A DNA stretch of 64,000 bases from Streptomyces sp. AC555_RSS877 (GTDB lineage Bacteria > Actinomycetota > Actinomycetes > Streptomycetales > Streptomycetaceae): assembly GCF_019049245.1 (NCBI RefSeq), contig NZ_JAGMUK010000040.1, forward strand, positions 368,149 to 432,148. The letters are read 5' to 3'. The notes under the pieces are model-generated. The model was not told where the DNA came from. It saw nothing but the letters and a program-made list of their open reading frames with translations, and did no database searches. Shown here one piece after another: positions 1 through 7,750 of the stretch. The position numbers were made by a program, and so were the translations under genes. Each line of letters opens with the position of its first letter. The stretch's first letter is position 1.

Positions 1-564
1 GGGCCCCCGGGCACCCCGGAGGGCGAGCGTGCCGTCGATGTCGCACATGACCGCCGAGGGAAGCGCCGGGTCGGCGGTGTACGGCTCGAAGGAGGGCTCG
101 TCGTTCAGCCACTGAGCGGTGAGCCGCCAGCCACCCCTGCGGGCCTTGGTGTGCTTGTCGGCGAGGATCCGGATGATCTCCTCGCCGACCGTCCTGTCCC
201 GCTCGGCGTCGCGCCGTATGCACTCCTCCACCGGTACGTCGGTGAAGTCGTGCACGACGAAGGTGGCCAGGCCCGCCACCGCTGCCTTCAGCCGCTTCGG
301 GATGTGCGGTGTCATGTGTGTGTTGTCCACCACGACGTCGAAACCGCCGTCGACGGCCGCCCGCACCGCCGCGTCCTGGACCGCCAGCACGGTCTGCTCG
401 TGCGCGTACGACTGCCCGCGCTCGGGTGCCGGGATGTCGAGCATCGCCCGCAGGTCGTCGAGGTTGACGCGACGCATCCGGCCCTCGGACTCCGCCTGCA
501 GTCCGCGCGCGGCGGTCGTCTTCCCCGAGGCGGGGAGCCCCGTCATGACGTGTACAACGGGCAC
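1..564 (-). CDS. Polynucleotide kinase-phosphatase (Pnkp-like), partial
   Basis: P-loop kinase expected to phosphorylate 5'-OH ends of RNA or DNA, as T4 polynucleotide kinase does. From a GTG at 564 the frame stays open to the window edge (188 codons). It begins with a Walker A motif, GLPASGKTT, at residues 9-17. Near the cut end it has CDIDGT, the DxDGT start of a HAD-type phosphatase domain. This kinase-then-phosphatase order is that of T4 Pnkp; most of the phosphatase lies outside the window. The gene lies 2 nt downstream of the RNA ligase stop, so the two are almost certainly co-transcribed and act together in RNA end repair (end healing, then sealing). Family assignment is good. Whether the natural substrate is tRNA or other RNA cannot be told. 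Confidence 0.85.
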   Translation of the reverse strand, partial: MPVVHVMTGLPASGKTTAARGLQAESEGRMRRVNLDDLRAMLDIPAPERGQSYAHEQTVLAVQDAAVRAAVDGGFDVVVDNTHMTPHIPKRLKAAVAGLATFVVHDFTDVPVEECIRRDAERDRTVGEEIIRILADKHTKARRGGWRLTAQWLNDEPSFEPYTADPALPSAVMCDIDGTLALRGARGP

Positions 565-566
565 GG

Positions 567-1775
567 TCAGTTCTCCTCGTCGTTCTTGAACGGGTCGGAC
601 GCCTCCGGCCGGGCGGAGCGATACGTGACGAGCTCGGTCGGGCGCCCGTCCAGGCGCAGGAACACGGCGGGGCGCAGTGCCGCGTCGGGCAGCGCACTCG
701 CGGCGCGGGCGAAGGCTCCCCGGTCACCGACGAGCGGGGCCAGGGACCGGAACGCCTCGTCGATCGCACGCTCGCGGTCGTCCACCTGCTTCTCGATTCC
801 CGCGATGACGCCGCGCACCCAGGCGTCGAACTCGTCGGGCACCTGCTCCAGCAGCGCGTCCAGGGGCCTGCCACCGGACGCGTCGATGTCCTGGGCCGAG
901 CAGCCGAGCGCCTGGGCCACCTGCTTGGCGGGCAGGCCCGCGAACCGCTGGATGCCGTGACCGCGCCAGATGTCCCGCTCGGTCACCCCGGTGAGCACCT
1001 TGTGGAGCCGGACGTACTCGGCCAGCTTGGCCTTGGCCCGTACGCCCGAGGCGAAGCGCAGCACGAAGCCCTCCGCGTCGGTGCCCGTGGCCGCCCCTCC
1101 GCCGGGCAGCCGGTTGGCCTCGGCCATGGCCAGCAGCTCGGCGAGCGGCATGGGGGGCCAGACGGTGACCACCGAGCCGATGCCACGCCAGCCGGCCGCG
1201 GCCTCGGCCAGGGCGACCTCCGTGCCGTCCTTGCCGAACGCGGCCAGCAGCACCAGGTCACGACGGTCGCCGTAGTCGACGACGATCCGGTTCTGCGGGT
1301 ACAGGATCTCGGCGAGGTAGGTCACTCCGGGGACGAGCCCGGAGGTGTCCTTCCCGTCGAGCAGACGCTGCGCCCACGTGGCCTGGGTGCTGATGAACGA
1401 CCCCTTGGACGCGACCCGCCACCGGCCCGCGTAGTGGAAGACCACTGCCAGGCTGCCGTCGACCTTGTCGTACACCTCGAACGGTTCGTCGGGGAGGCCG
1501 GGCGCGTACGGCTGACCGGCCTCGTGCTCACCGACGTTGAAGAACTTCGGCAGCGGCAGCGCGACGACCTCACCGGTGGTGTCGTCGGCCACGAGGCCGC
1601 GGCAGCGCGTGGTCACCCGGTTCCACACCCGCTCGTACTGGCATGTCCTCGTGTACGTGTAGATGGACAGCGGCAGTTCCGGATGCGGCTTGCGCGTGAC
1701 GTGCCCCGCGTCGAGCGCTGCCGCCAACTCCTGCGGCGGCAGCAGCTCATGAAGAGTCAGGTAGGCCTGGCTCAT
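567..1775 (-). CDS. T4 Rnl1-like RNA ligase
   Basis: ATP-dependent RNA ligase of 402 residues. The nucleotidyl-transferase motif I is YDKVDGS with the AMP-accepting lysine at residue 104. Motif IV is EGFVLRF around Glu235, and motif V is KAK near residues 248-250. SKGSF around residue 123 looks like the extra motif typical of Rnl1-type ligases. The start is ATG 1775, preceded by GGGGAGG at good spacing; the longer open frame upstream lacks ligase homology. The gene forms a two-gene unit with the polynucleotide kinase 2 nt downstream: the kinase-phosphatase heals ends and this enzyme seals them. A divergent MFS gene lies upstream. Function of the pair in Streptomyces is not established by the sequence. 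Confidence 0.88.
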   Translation of the reverse strand: MSQAYLTLHELLPPQELAAALDAGHVTRKPHPELPLSIYTYTRTCQYERVWNRVTTRCRGLVADDTTGEVVALPLPKFFNVGEHEAGQPYAPGLPDEPFEVYDKVDGSLAVVFHYAGRWRVASKGSFISTQATWAQRLLDGKDTSGLVPGVTYLAEILYPQNRIVVDYGDRRDLVLLAAFGKDGTEVALAEAAAGWRGIGSVVTVWPPMPLAELLAMAEANRLPGGGAATGTDAEGFVLRFASGVRAKAKLAEYVRLHKVLTGVTERDIWRGHGIQRFAGLPAKQVAQALGCSAQDIDASGGRPLDALLEQVPDEFDAWVRGVIAGIEKQVDDRERAIDEAFRSLAPLVGDRGAFARAASALPDAALRPAVFLRLDGRPTELVTYRSARPEASDPFKNDEEN

Positions 1776-2029
1776 GTGTTCCTCCCCTTGCTGGTGCCTG
1801 ATTGTCACGTGCGGGGAGGGCCGGTGAACAGCGGTTTTGCTGCGGGTGCCGAGCACAGCGCGACGGACGCCCGTACGGCTCCGAACACGAGATGGCATAG
1901 TGGTCCCTCGGCGCCGACCGGTCCAACGTCGGTCCACGTGGGGGTGGTTGGGGATCGGGGCGATCCCACAGGCCGCGGCGGGAGGATCCGTACCCGCGAC
2001 TTGTCGGACGGTCGATCGGAGAGCGACGG

Positions 2030-3244
2030 ATGCCGAGTGGACTCGTCGCGCTGGCACTCGGCGGGTTCGGCATCGGCCTGACCGAGTTCCTGATCGCCGG
2101 GCTGCTGCCGCAGGTGGCGTCGAGCTTCGCGGTGTCCGAGGCGGCCGCCGGCTGGCTGATCTCCGGGTACGCCCTGAGCGTCGCGATCGGCGCGATCGCA
2201 CTGACCGCGGCGACGGCGCGGCTGCCCAGCAAGGAGGTCCTGGTCGGCCTGGTGGCCTTGTTCGTCATCGGCAACCTGCTGTCCGCCCTCGCGCCGAGCT
2301 ATCCGGTGATGCTGCTCGGGCGGATCGTCGCTGCGTTGTGCCACGGTTCGTTCTTCGGTATCGGCTCGCTCGTCGCGCGCAGTCTGGTCGCGCCGGAGAA
2401 GAAGTCCCGTGCGGTGGCGGTCATGTTCGCCGGGCTGACGGTGGCGAACGTTCTGGGCGTGCCGTTCGGCGCGCTGGTCGGTGAACGCTGGGGCTGGAGA
2501 GCGGCCTTCTGGGCGGTCACCGCGATCGGCGTGCTCGCGATGGCGGGACTCGTCGCCTTCCTCCCCGGCCGGGCGGGAGAGGTCCCGTCGCCGACGGTGC
2601 CGGATCACTCGGACCCGGTACCGCTCAGCGGCCTGCGGGACCAGCTCCGTGCGTTCCGCTCCCGGCAGGTCTGGCTGACCCTGACGGCCACCGCGCTCGG
2701 CTACGGCGGGATGTTCGGCGCCTTCAGCTACATCGCCTACACCTTCACCGAGGTCGGCGGCTTCTCCCCGGCGGACGTCGCCTGGTTGCTGATGGTCTAC
2801 GGCGTCGGCCTGGTCGTCGGGAACCTGGTCGGCGGGCGAGCGGCCGACCGTGACCGCGATCGCGCCCTGGTCCTCGCCCTGCTCGGACTCACCGTCACCC
2901 TGGCCGTGTTCGGTCTGCTGGCCGGCAACGCCACCGCGTCGGTGGTGCTGGTGTTCCTGATGGGGGTGTTCGGGTTCGCCGGCGTGCCCGGCATGATCAC
3001 TCGCGTCACCGACTACGCCCACGGGGCGGCGCTGGCCGCCAGCGCCAACGTGTCCGCATCCAACATCGGCAACGCCCTCGGCGCCTGGCTCGGAGGTCTG
3101 GCCATCACCGCGGGCCTCGGCTACAGGGCGCCGCTCTTCGTCGGCGCCGGCATCGTCCTCATCTCCGTCATCGTCATGGTCGTTGCCGCACGCCGAGCCG
3201 GCTCACCCGCGCACAACGGACTGAGCACTGCGGATGAGGCGTAG
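2030..3244 (+). CDS. MFS transporter, AraJ/chloramphenicol-exporter-like (DHA1)
   Basis: Membrane exporter of 404 residues with about 12 hydrophobic segments, the usual size for drug:H+ antiporters of the DHA1 group. The first helix begins almost at residue 1. A motif-C-like GVPFGALVGERWGWR lies near residue 145, as in AraJ and chloramphenicol-resistance proteins. ATG 2030 is preceded by a weak purine stretch (GAGCGACGG), and no better start fits the first helix. It diverges from the RNA ligase and converges on the glucanase, so it is probably monocistronic. Substrate unknown; sugars, arabinose-like compounds and small drugs are all exported by relatives. Confidence 0.85.
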   Translation: MPSGLVALALGGFGIGLTEFLIAGLLPQVASSFAVSEAAAGWLISGYALSVAIGAIALTAATARLPSKEVLVGLVALFVIGNLLSALAPSYPVMLLGRIVAALCHGSFFGIGSLVARSLVAPEKKSRAVAVMFAGLTVANVLGVPFGALVGERWGWRAAFWAVTAIGVLAMAGLVAFLPGRAGEVPSPTVPDHSDPVPLSGLRDQLRAFRSRQVWLTLTATALGYGGMFGAFSYIAYTFTEVGGFSPADVAWLLMVYGVGLVVGNLVGGRAADRDRDRALVLALLGLTVTLAVFGLLAGNATASVVLVFLMGVFGFAGVPGMITRVTDYAHGAALAASANVSASNIGNALGAWLGGLAITAGLGYRAPLFVGAGIVLISVIVMVVAARRAGSPAHNGLSTADEA

Positions 3245-3284
3245 AACTCGTCGGTGGCTGCCCGCGCAGGCACAACGGCATGTG

Positions 3285-3312
3285 CCCGCACGCGGCCGTG
3301 ACCGCGTGCGGG
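3285..3312. terminator. Stem-loop terminator between convergent genes
   Basis: An 11-bp perfect stem, CCCGCACGCGG paired with CCGCGTGCGGG, with a 6-nt loop. It sits between the stop of the MFS gene and the stop of the glucanase gene and can serve both. There is no U-tract, as is common in Streptomyces. Confidence 0.6.
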
Positions 3313-3321
3313 ACACCCGGG

Positions 3322-4518
3322 TCAGCTGAAGGGATCCAGGGTGAGGTAGGCCTGACGGGGATTGCCGTCGTGCACGAGGGACTCGTGGTGTCCGACGTCG
3401 TCGAAGGCGAAGGCGTACGCCTTCCCGTCGGTCATCTGCGCGTGGATGCTCCGGGCGTAGTGGTTGGTCACCGCGTCCTGGTAGAAGCCGGCCGCCGAGG
3501 CGTCCGGCTGACGGGGGTTCACCAGCAGGGTGGAACGGTTGAACCCTGCGCACAGGGTGCGCGAGATCGGCCCGCGTACCGCGTCGTTGGGCGCGTCGAG
3601 GAGCTTGTGGCAGCCGAAGATGCTGTCCGCGTCCGGTTTCTGGAAGCTGGTGACGACTGCGCCGGAACTGTTCGTGAAGTTCATGACGTTGCCCGAGACC
3701 CGGCCGTGGTACGTGGTGTTCGGCTGGTCCGCGAACGGGGTGACCGTCAGCGTCGTCGTCGCGTACTTCTGCCAGACGCGGTTGACGTAGTCGTCCATCA
3801 CCGAGGCGGGCAGGGCCCCGCTCTGCAGACCGTGTCCGGGGGAGAGCGCCCGCAGGACCGTGCCGTCGGACCGCGTCTGGACGAGGTTGCCCCATCCGCC
3901 CGACTGCCCGCGCAGGGCGTTGAGGACCGCGTTGTATCCGCCCGGCTTGAGGCGCCCGGTGCTGGTGGTGCTGCCGTCGGCGCGTTGCACGCCGACGGCG
4001 TAGGGTGCGGCGAACATGTCCACCTGGGTGCTGTTGAGCCACAGCCCGGCATCGTTGAGCGTGTACTCCGACCAGTTGAACAGGATGTTCCGGTTCGGGT
4101 CGCTCGGGTTCTGCACGGCGGGCTGCACCAGGCCGCCGGTGGTCAGCCGGAAGACCAGCTTCTGGCCGTAGGAGAAGTAGATCCGGCCGGAGAACTTGGG
4201 TATCCGGATCGTCGCCGACTGCCCTGCGGCCGGCCCGGGGATGGCTGCGTCCGGTGCCGGTGTGGGCGGGTTGCCGCCGGCGGGCCAGGGGTGGAACGTG
4301 CCGCCCGCGTCGGCCCAGCCCTGCTGGCCGGTCGAGAGCAGGGTGCCGAGGTTGTAGACGTAGACCGGCCCGCTGCGGGCGGAGTTGTTGGTGATCTTCA
4401 GGGGGATCGTGGCGGGCACCGCCTGCGCGGGCGATGGCGCCGCGAAGGCAAGCAGCGCGCCCAGCAGGGCGGCTACCGCGGCCAGGGCCGCGAACGGGTG
4501 CTTGGCTGTGGGTTGCAC
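3322..4518 (-). CDS. Secreted glycoside hydrolase family 64 beta-1,3-glucanase
   Basis: Extracellular glucanase of 398 residues expected to cut beta-1,3-glucan (laminarin, fungal wall) and release oligosaccharides. The chosen start is GTG 4518, with GGAGG 6 nt upstream. It gives a signal peptide with a hydrophobic core (ALAAVAALLGALLAFA) and a cleavage site after SPAQA. The mature protein begins PATIPLKITNNS and carries the GH64 thaumatin-like fold signatures, including RIYFSYGQKLVF and the FGCHKLLDAPN and GPISRTLCAGFNR stretches. No carbohydrate-binding module follows. A perfect 14-bp palindrome lies 60 nt upstream, which suggests control by a LacI-family repressor that senses a glucan oligosaccharide. 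No regulator or transporter gene is adjacent. Confidence 0.88.
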   Translation of the reverse strand: MQPTAKHPFAALAAVAALLGALLAFAAPSPAQAVPATIPLKITNNSARSGPVYVYNLGTLLSTGQQGWADAGGTFHPWPAGGNPPTPAPDAAIPGPAAGQSATIRIPKFSGRIYFSYGQKLVFRLTTGGLVQPAVQNPSDPNRNILFNWSEYTLNDAGLWLNSTQVDMFAAPYAVGVQRADGSTTSTGRLKPGGYNAVLNALRGQSGGWGNLVQTRSDGTVLRALSPGHGLQSGALPASVMDDYVNRVWQKYATTTLTVTPFADQPNTTYHGRVSGNVMNFTNSSGAVVTSFQKPDADSIFGCHKLLDAPNDAVRGPISRTLCAGFNRSTLLVNPRQPDASAAGFYQDAVTNHYARSIHAQMTDGKAYAFAFDDVGHHESLVHDGNPRQAYLTLDPFS

Positions 4519-4577
4519 TCTCGACCTCCGTGCGAGTGGGGGATGGAGCGGGAAACGGAGCTTGGTCCGTACCTTTT

Positions 4578-4591
4578 TGAGAGCGCTCTCA
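4578..4591. promoter_or_regulatory. LacI/CebR-like operator palindrome
   Basis: TGAGAGCGCTCTCA is a perfect 14-bp palindrome upstream of the glucanase gene. It differs at two symmetrical positions from the known CebR/CelR operator TGGGAGCGCTCCCA that controls cellulose use in actinomycetes. Sequence and position support a LacI-family repressor site. Which repressor binds is inference. Confidence 0.7.
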
Positions 4592-4712
4592 GCGTCGCGC
4601 TGGGGCCAGGACATGTCAATGAGTAGGGCGCAAGGGCCTGTTGGACTCGCCCACGCCGTGGCACGCGCCTGATGTCCGCCCGATCGGCCACGGCTCACGG
4701 CACAGTGAGGGG

Positions 4713-5138
4713 ATGAACGCAGAGGAGGGGAACATCCTGGCCCGGGGGCGCGTGGCGACCAGGCTCCCGGCGCAGGACCTGGAGCGGGCACGGCGTTTCT
4801 ATGCCGAACGGCTCGGTCTGGAGCCCGTCGACGAACGGCCCGGTGGGCTGCTCTACCGGTGCGGAGGCACTGACTTCGCCCTGTTCGCGTCAACGGGTGC
4901 CTCACCCGGGACCTTCACCCAGATGGGATGGGAGGTCGACGACCTGGAAACAGTCGTCGCGCAACTCAAGCAACGTGGCGTGGTGTTCGAGGAGGTCGAC
5001 CTGCCCGGATTCCGAACGACGAACGGGGTCGCCGAGATCGACGGGAACTACCCGAGCAAGGGCGCACGGGGAGAACGCGCGGCCTGGTTCCGTGACAGCG
5101 AGGGAAACCTGCTGGGTATCGGCGAGCCGGTCGTCTGA
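4713..5138 (+). CDS. VOC-fold (glyoxalase/bleomycin-resistance family) protein
   Basis: Single-domain vicinal-oxygen-chelate protein of 141 residues. It starts RGRVATRLPAQDLERARRFY, the typical first beta-alpha unit, and ends with a second unit closing in DSEGNLLGIGE. ATG 4713 was chosen because GTGAGGGG precedes it; upstream codons in the same frame show no VOC similarity. Family members range from glyoxalases and dioxygenases to antibiotic-binding proteins, so the reaction cannot be named. It is monocistronic, between the glucanase and a secreted repeat protein. Confidence 0.75.
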   Translation: MNAEEGNILARGRVATRLPAQDLERARRFYAERLGLEPVDERPGGLLYRCGGTDFALFASTGASPGTFTQMGWEVDDLETVVAQLKQRGVVFEEVDLPGFRTTNGVAEIDGNYPSKGARGERAAWFRDSEGNLLGIGEPVV

Positions 5139-5312
5139 GCCGGTACATGTGGGCGTGGGCGCGGCTGTCGGTCATGAGGGGCGCGAGTGGCAGGACGTCG
5201 GCAATGAGGAGCCTGTGAACATTGCGCGTTCCGGGCAGTGACCTGGCCAGGCTCCCCTTGGGACAATGTCCCCGCTGCAACCCGTGACTTCGACAGAAGG
5301 TGGTTCCTCTCC

Positions 5313-5906
5313 GTGAGACTGACCCGCGTGACGCTCGCCGTGGCCGCCGGCGCCCTCGCCCCGGCCCTGCTCCTCTCCACTCCGTCCTTAGCCGCCGCCA
5401 CGCCGCCGTCGATCGCGGCCCCGGCGTCGGACACGGGCTCCCCCTACGACGAGATGGACGCGGACGACCTGCGCATCGCGATCGCCCGCATCCTGGCCGA
5501 CCCCGACAGCGGCAAGCGCGTCACCCAGGAGGCCAACGAGCTCCTCGACGGCGGCACCGTGGAGGAGATGCGCGCCTGGCTCAAGGCCGGTTACCGTCTC
5601 GCTCAGGCCGAGGACGACCGCGTCGCCATCGCCAGGCTCCTCGCCGACCCCGACAGCGGCAGGGCCGTCGTCCGTGAGGCCAACAAGGCCCTCGACGACG
5701 GCAGCCCCGAGGTCGTGCGCGCATTCCTCGAGACCGGCCTCCGGCTGGCTCAGGCCGAGGACGACCGCGTCGCCATCGCGCGGATCCTGGCGGACCCCGG
5801 TATCAGCGACGCCCTGCGCGCTGCGGCACACGCGGCCCTGGACGACAACACCCCCGAAGCGCTGCGCTACTTCCTTGAGGCCGGCCAGTACGAGGTCGAC
5901 CGCTAG
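5313..5906 (+). CDS. Secreted ALF-repeat protein
   Basis: Small exported protein of 197 residues. GTG 5313 gives a clear signal peptide (VRLTRVTLAVAAGALAPALL) cleaved after SLAAA. The rest is three near-identical helical repeats of about 43 residues, each with the pattern RIAIARILADPDSG...L..GT.EE.R.WL..G. This is the short ALF repeat found in actinomycete surface and secreted proteins, often in multi-repeat polymorphic proteins. No catalytic domain is present. An in-frame ATG at 5238 would bury the signal peptide 25 residues in, so GTG is preferred, although its Shine-Dalgarno (GAAGG) is 12 nt away. Role unknown; a binding or structural role is a guess. Confidence 0.75.
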   Translation: MRLTRVTLAVAAGALAPALLLSTPSLAAATPPSIAAPASDTGSPYDEMDADDLRIAIARILADPDSGKRVTQEANELLDGGTVEEMRAWLKAGYRLAQAEDDRVAIARLLADPDSGRAVVREANKALDDGSPEVVRAFLETGLRLAQAEDDRVAIARILADPGISDALRAAAHAALDDNTPEALRYFLEAGQYEVDR

Positions 5907-5933
5907 GCCTGCCGTTGGGTCAGGCCGGATCGG

Positions 5934-5978
5934 CCGGCGGGGCCTCGTGCGCGCAGCCGCACCGCGAGGCCCCGCCGG
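5934..5978. terminator. 14-bp stem-loop, bidirectional terminator
   Basis: CCGGCGGGGCCTCG pairs perfectly with CGAGGCCCCGCCGG across a 17-nt loop, between the stop codons of the ALF-repeat gene and the convergent oxidoreductase gene. Confidence 0.6.
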
Positions 5979-6104
5979 TCAAACGCCTCGCTCAGGCCGC
6001 CGGGACGCGTACGGCCGGCGCCATGGACCGCCGGGTGCACGACCCCTCGGAAGTGCGGCACCCTCGGCACCTACCCAGGAGAGCCGGGCGGCGGCGACGT
6101 CGGA

Positions 6105-6737
6105 CTAGGACTGGGCAGAAGGACGGGTGACCACGTTGATGTTGAACGTGTGGGTCCCCAGACCGCCCGCGATGCCCATGAAGAGCAGGGCGAAGTGCTC
6201 CTGTCCTCGCGCGGTGGTGATGCCGCCGATGTCCAGCTGGGACGACGGGGGCCAGCCGAGGTCGGTCAGCAGTCGGCCGGTGGTCCGTTTGGCTTCGGCG
6301 TCGTCGCCGGAGAGGAAGACGGTGCTCGGTCCGTCGAGACCGTCCGGGGCGGTCATCACGGTGGAGTCCATGGTGCACAACGTCTTGACGACGGGGGTCA
6401 GGGGGAAGGCCTTCTGGATCTGTTCGGCCAAGCTGTCGTTGGGGTGCGAGAGTTCGGTGAAGTCGTCGGAGAGGCCGACCCCGACGTCGATGAGTAAGGT
6501 GCCGGCCAGGGCCGGTGCCCCGATGGAGTGCAGCAGTTCCACCGAGACGGTTCCCGGGGTGGCGTTGACCAGTACCTCCGCGTGGGCGGCTGTCTCGCTC
6601 AGGCCCGCCACGGGCAGACCGACGTCCGCCCGTTCCTTGGGCCGACGTGAACCGAGGAGCACGTCGTGCCCTGCGGCGGTCCAGCCGTGGGCCAGCGCGC
6701 GGGCGACGTTTCCGGTGCCAAGTAGTCCTATACGCAT
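6105..6737 (-). CDS. NADPH-dependent F420 reductase-family oxidoreductase
   Basis: A 210-residue protein of the NADP oxidoreductase, coenzyme F420-dependent family. The N-terminus MRIGLLGTGNVARALA is a Rossmann dinucleotide-binding GxGxxA, followed by a basic GSRRPKER stretch that suits binding of the NADP 2'-phosphate. Relatives either transfer hydride between NADPH and F420 or are substrate-specific reductases. The C-terminal half matches the compact helical domain of the family, and the length is normal. ATG 6737 is the only good start. It is convergent with the ALF-repeat gene and divergent from the GPP34 gene. True electron acceptor uncertain. Confidence 0.8.
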   Translation of the reverse strand: MRIGLLGTGNVARALAHGWTAAGHDVLLGSRRPKERADVGLPVAGLSETAAHAEVLVNATPGTVSVELLHSIGAPALAGTLLIDVGVGLSDDFTELSHPNDSLAEQIQKAFPLTPVVKTLCTMDSTVMTAPDGLDGPSTVFLSGDDAEAKRTTGRLLTDLGWPPSSQLDIGGITTARGQEHFALLFMGIAGGLGTHTFNINVVTRPSAQS

Positions 6738-6936
6738 GGCGTGACGCTAACCGTCGTCGCAGCTGCGCGAATCGGACCGCGGGCCCGGGTCGACCGGCAC
6801 CAAAGACCTGGTTCTGTGGTCGCTCACCCTGGCAGGCCTGCGATCTGGTTCGACGTCGGGAAACGACCTGCCGCAGCTGGGCGGCCGGCCGGCCCGTAAC
6901 GCAACCGCGTTTCATATTTCGGGACGGTGTCTTGCA

Positions 6937-6966
6937 TTGACGTGAGAGCTCTGGGCCCGTCATAGT
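6937..6966 (+). promoter_or_regulatory. Probable promoter of the GPP34 gene
   Basis: TTGACG and CATAGT separated by 18 nt, about 90 nt upstream of the GPP34 start. The pair resembles the housekeeping consensus. I see no gene in the rest of the 319-nt gap 6738-7056. Confidence 0.45.
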
Positions 6967-7056
6967 GCTGCGCATACTTCCTCGGGATCTGGTTCGGTTG
7001 CCCGGTCCGGAAGAACCCCGAAGCTGAAGCCCAAGTGCCGTACTGGGGAGACCGGG

Positions 7057-7677
7057 ATGAAGACCGATGCCACGTCCAGCCTTTGCGGAGACTTCATGCT
7101 GGCCGTGTACCTGGACGGTCAAGGCCGTGTTCCCGGCTATGCCGCCGGCCTCGGCTTCGGCCTGAGCGGGGCGATGCTGATGGAACTCGCTCTGGACGGC
7201 GCCATCGACACCGTGGACGGACACCTCGTCGCCGTCCACGGCGCACGGCCGCACGACCGCGCGCTCGGCGAGGCTCTCGTGCGGATCCGGTCGTCTCGCA
7301 AGCCGCGTACGGCATCGGAGTGGGTCGGGGTTTTGAGCGTCGGCGCACACAGGACCCTGTCGGCCGGCTTGATCGCCGAGGGTGTCCTCGTTCGTACGCC
7401 GGGACGGTTGCCGTTGCCCGCCGGGTGGGCTCGCCGCTACCACGTCCTGTGCGAGGAGAGGCGGGATGCCGCGGTCCGGTCTCTTGGCGGTGCGGCCGAC
7501 CCCTCGAAACGCTCGGTCGCGCTGGCCGCACTGGCGAGTGCGTGCGGGGCCGGGTCGGGCGGTCGGGAGTGGAGCGAGTCCGAGGCGGTGCTGCGGTCCA
7601 TGAGCCCGGCCTGTGCCCAGATCCTGACCGCGGTCGCCGACCGTGTGTGGCGCGGAGCGCTCCCTTCCTGGACCTGA
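7057..7677 (+). CDS. GPP34 (Golgi phosphoprotein 3-like) family protein
   Basis: A 206-residue protein of the GPP34/GOLPH3 family. The features are an N-terminal LCGDFMLAVYLDG, then LSGAMLMELALDGAI, a GLIAEGVL helix and a long C-terminal helical region. Eukaryotic GOLPH3/Vps74 binds phosphatidylinositol-4-phosphate and sorts Golgi enzymes. Streptomyces carries several copies of unknown role, presumably at the membrane surface. ATG 7057 has GGGGAGA upstream. A plausible promoter lies 90 nt upstream, and the gene stands alone, converging on the formamidase gene. Confidence 0.85.
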   Translation: MKTDATSSLCGDFMLAVYLDGQGRVPGYAAGLGFGLSGAMLMELALDGAIDTVDGHLVAVHGARPHDRALGEALVRIRSSRKPRTASEWVGVLSVGAHRTLSAGLIAEGVLVRTPGRLPLPAGWARRYHVLCEERRDAAVRSLGGAADPSKRSVALAALASACGAGSGGREWSESEAVLRSMSPACAQILTAVADRVWRGALPSWT

Positions 7678-7750
7678 GCCCGCCGCCTGGTCCGTGGTGC
7701 CCTGCCGCGGCGGGACATCGGTGCGTCGGCCGGTCGGTGCCGATGACCGG

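Noticed and set aside
567..2201. Long frame extending the RNA ligase N-terminus by about 140 residues
   Set aside because: The extra part is arginine-rich, has no homology and overlaps the divergent MFS gene. The ATG at 1775 has a strong ribosome site and the conserved N-terminus.
6924..6942. GGTGTCTTGCATTGACG, similar to the regulon motif, upstream of the GPP34 gene
   Set aside because: It lacks the TCTCG core (TCTTG instead) and the palindromic half, and overlaps a normal-looking promoter. Probably coincidence; GPP34 has no link to the pathway.
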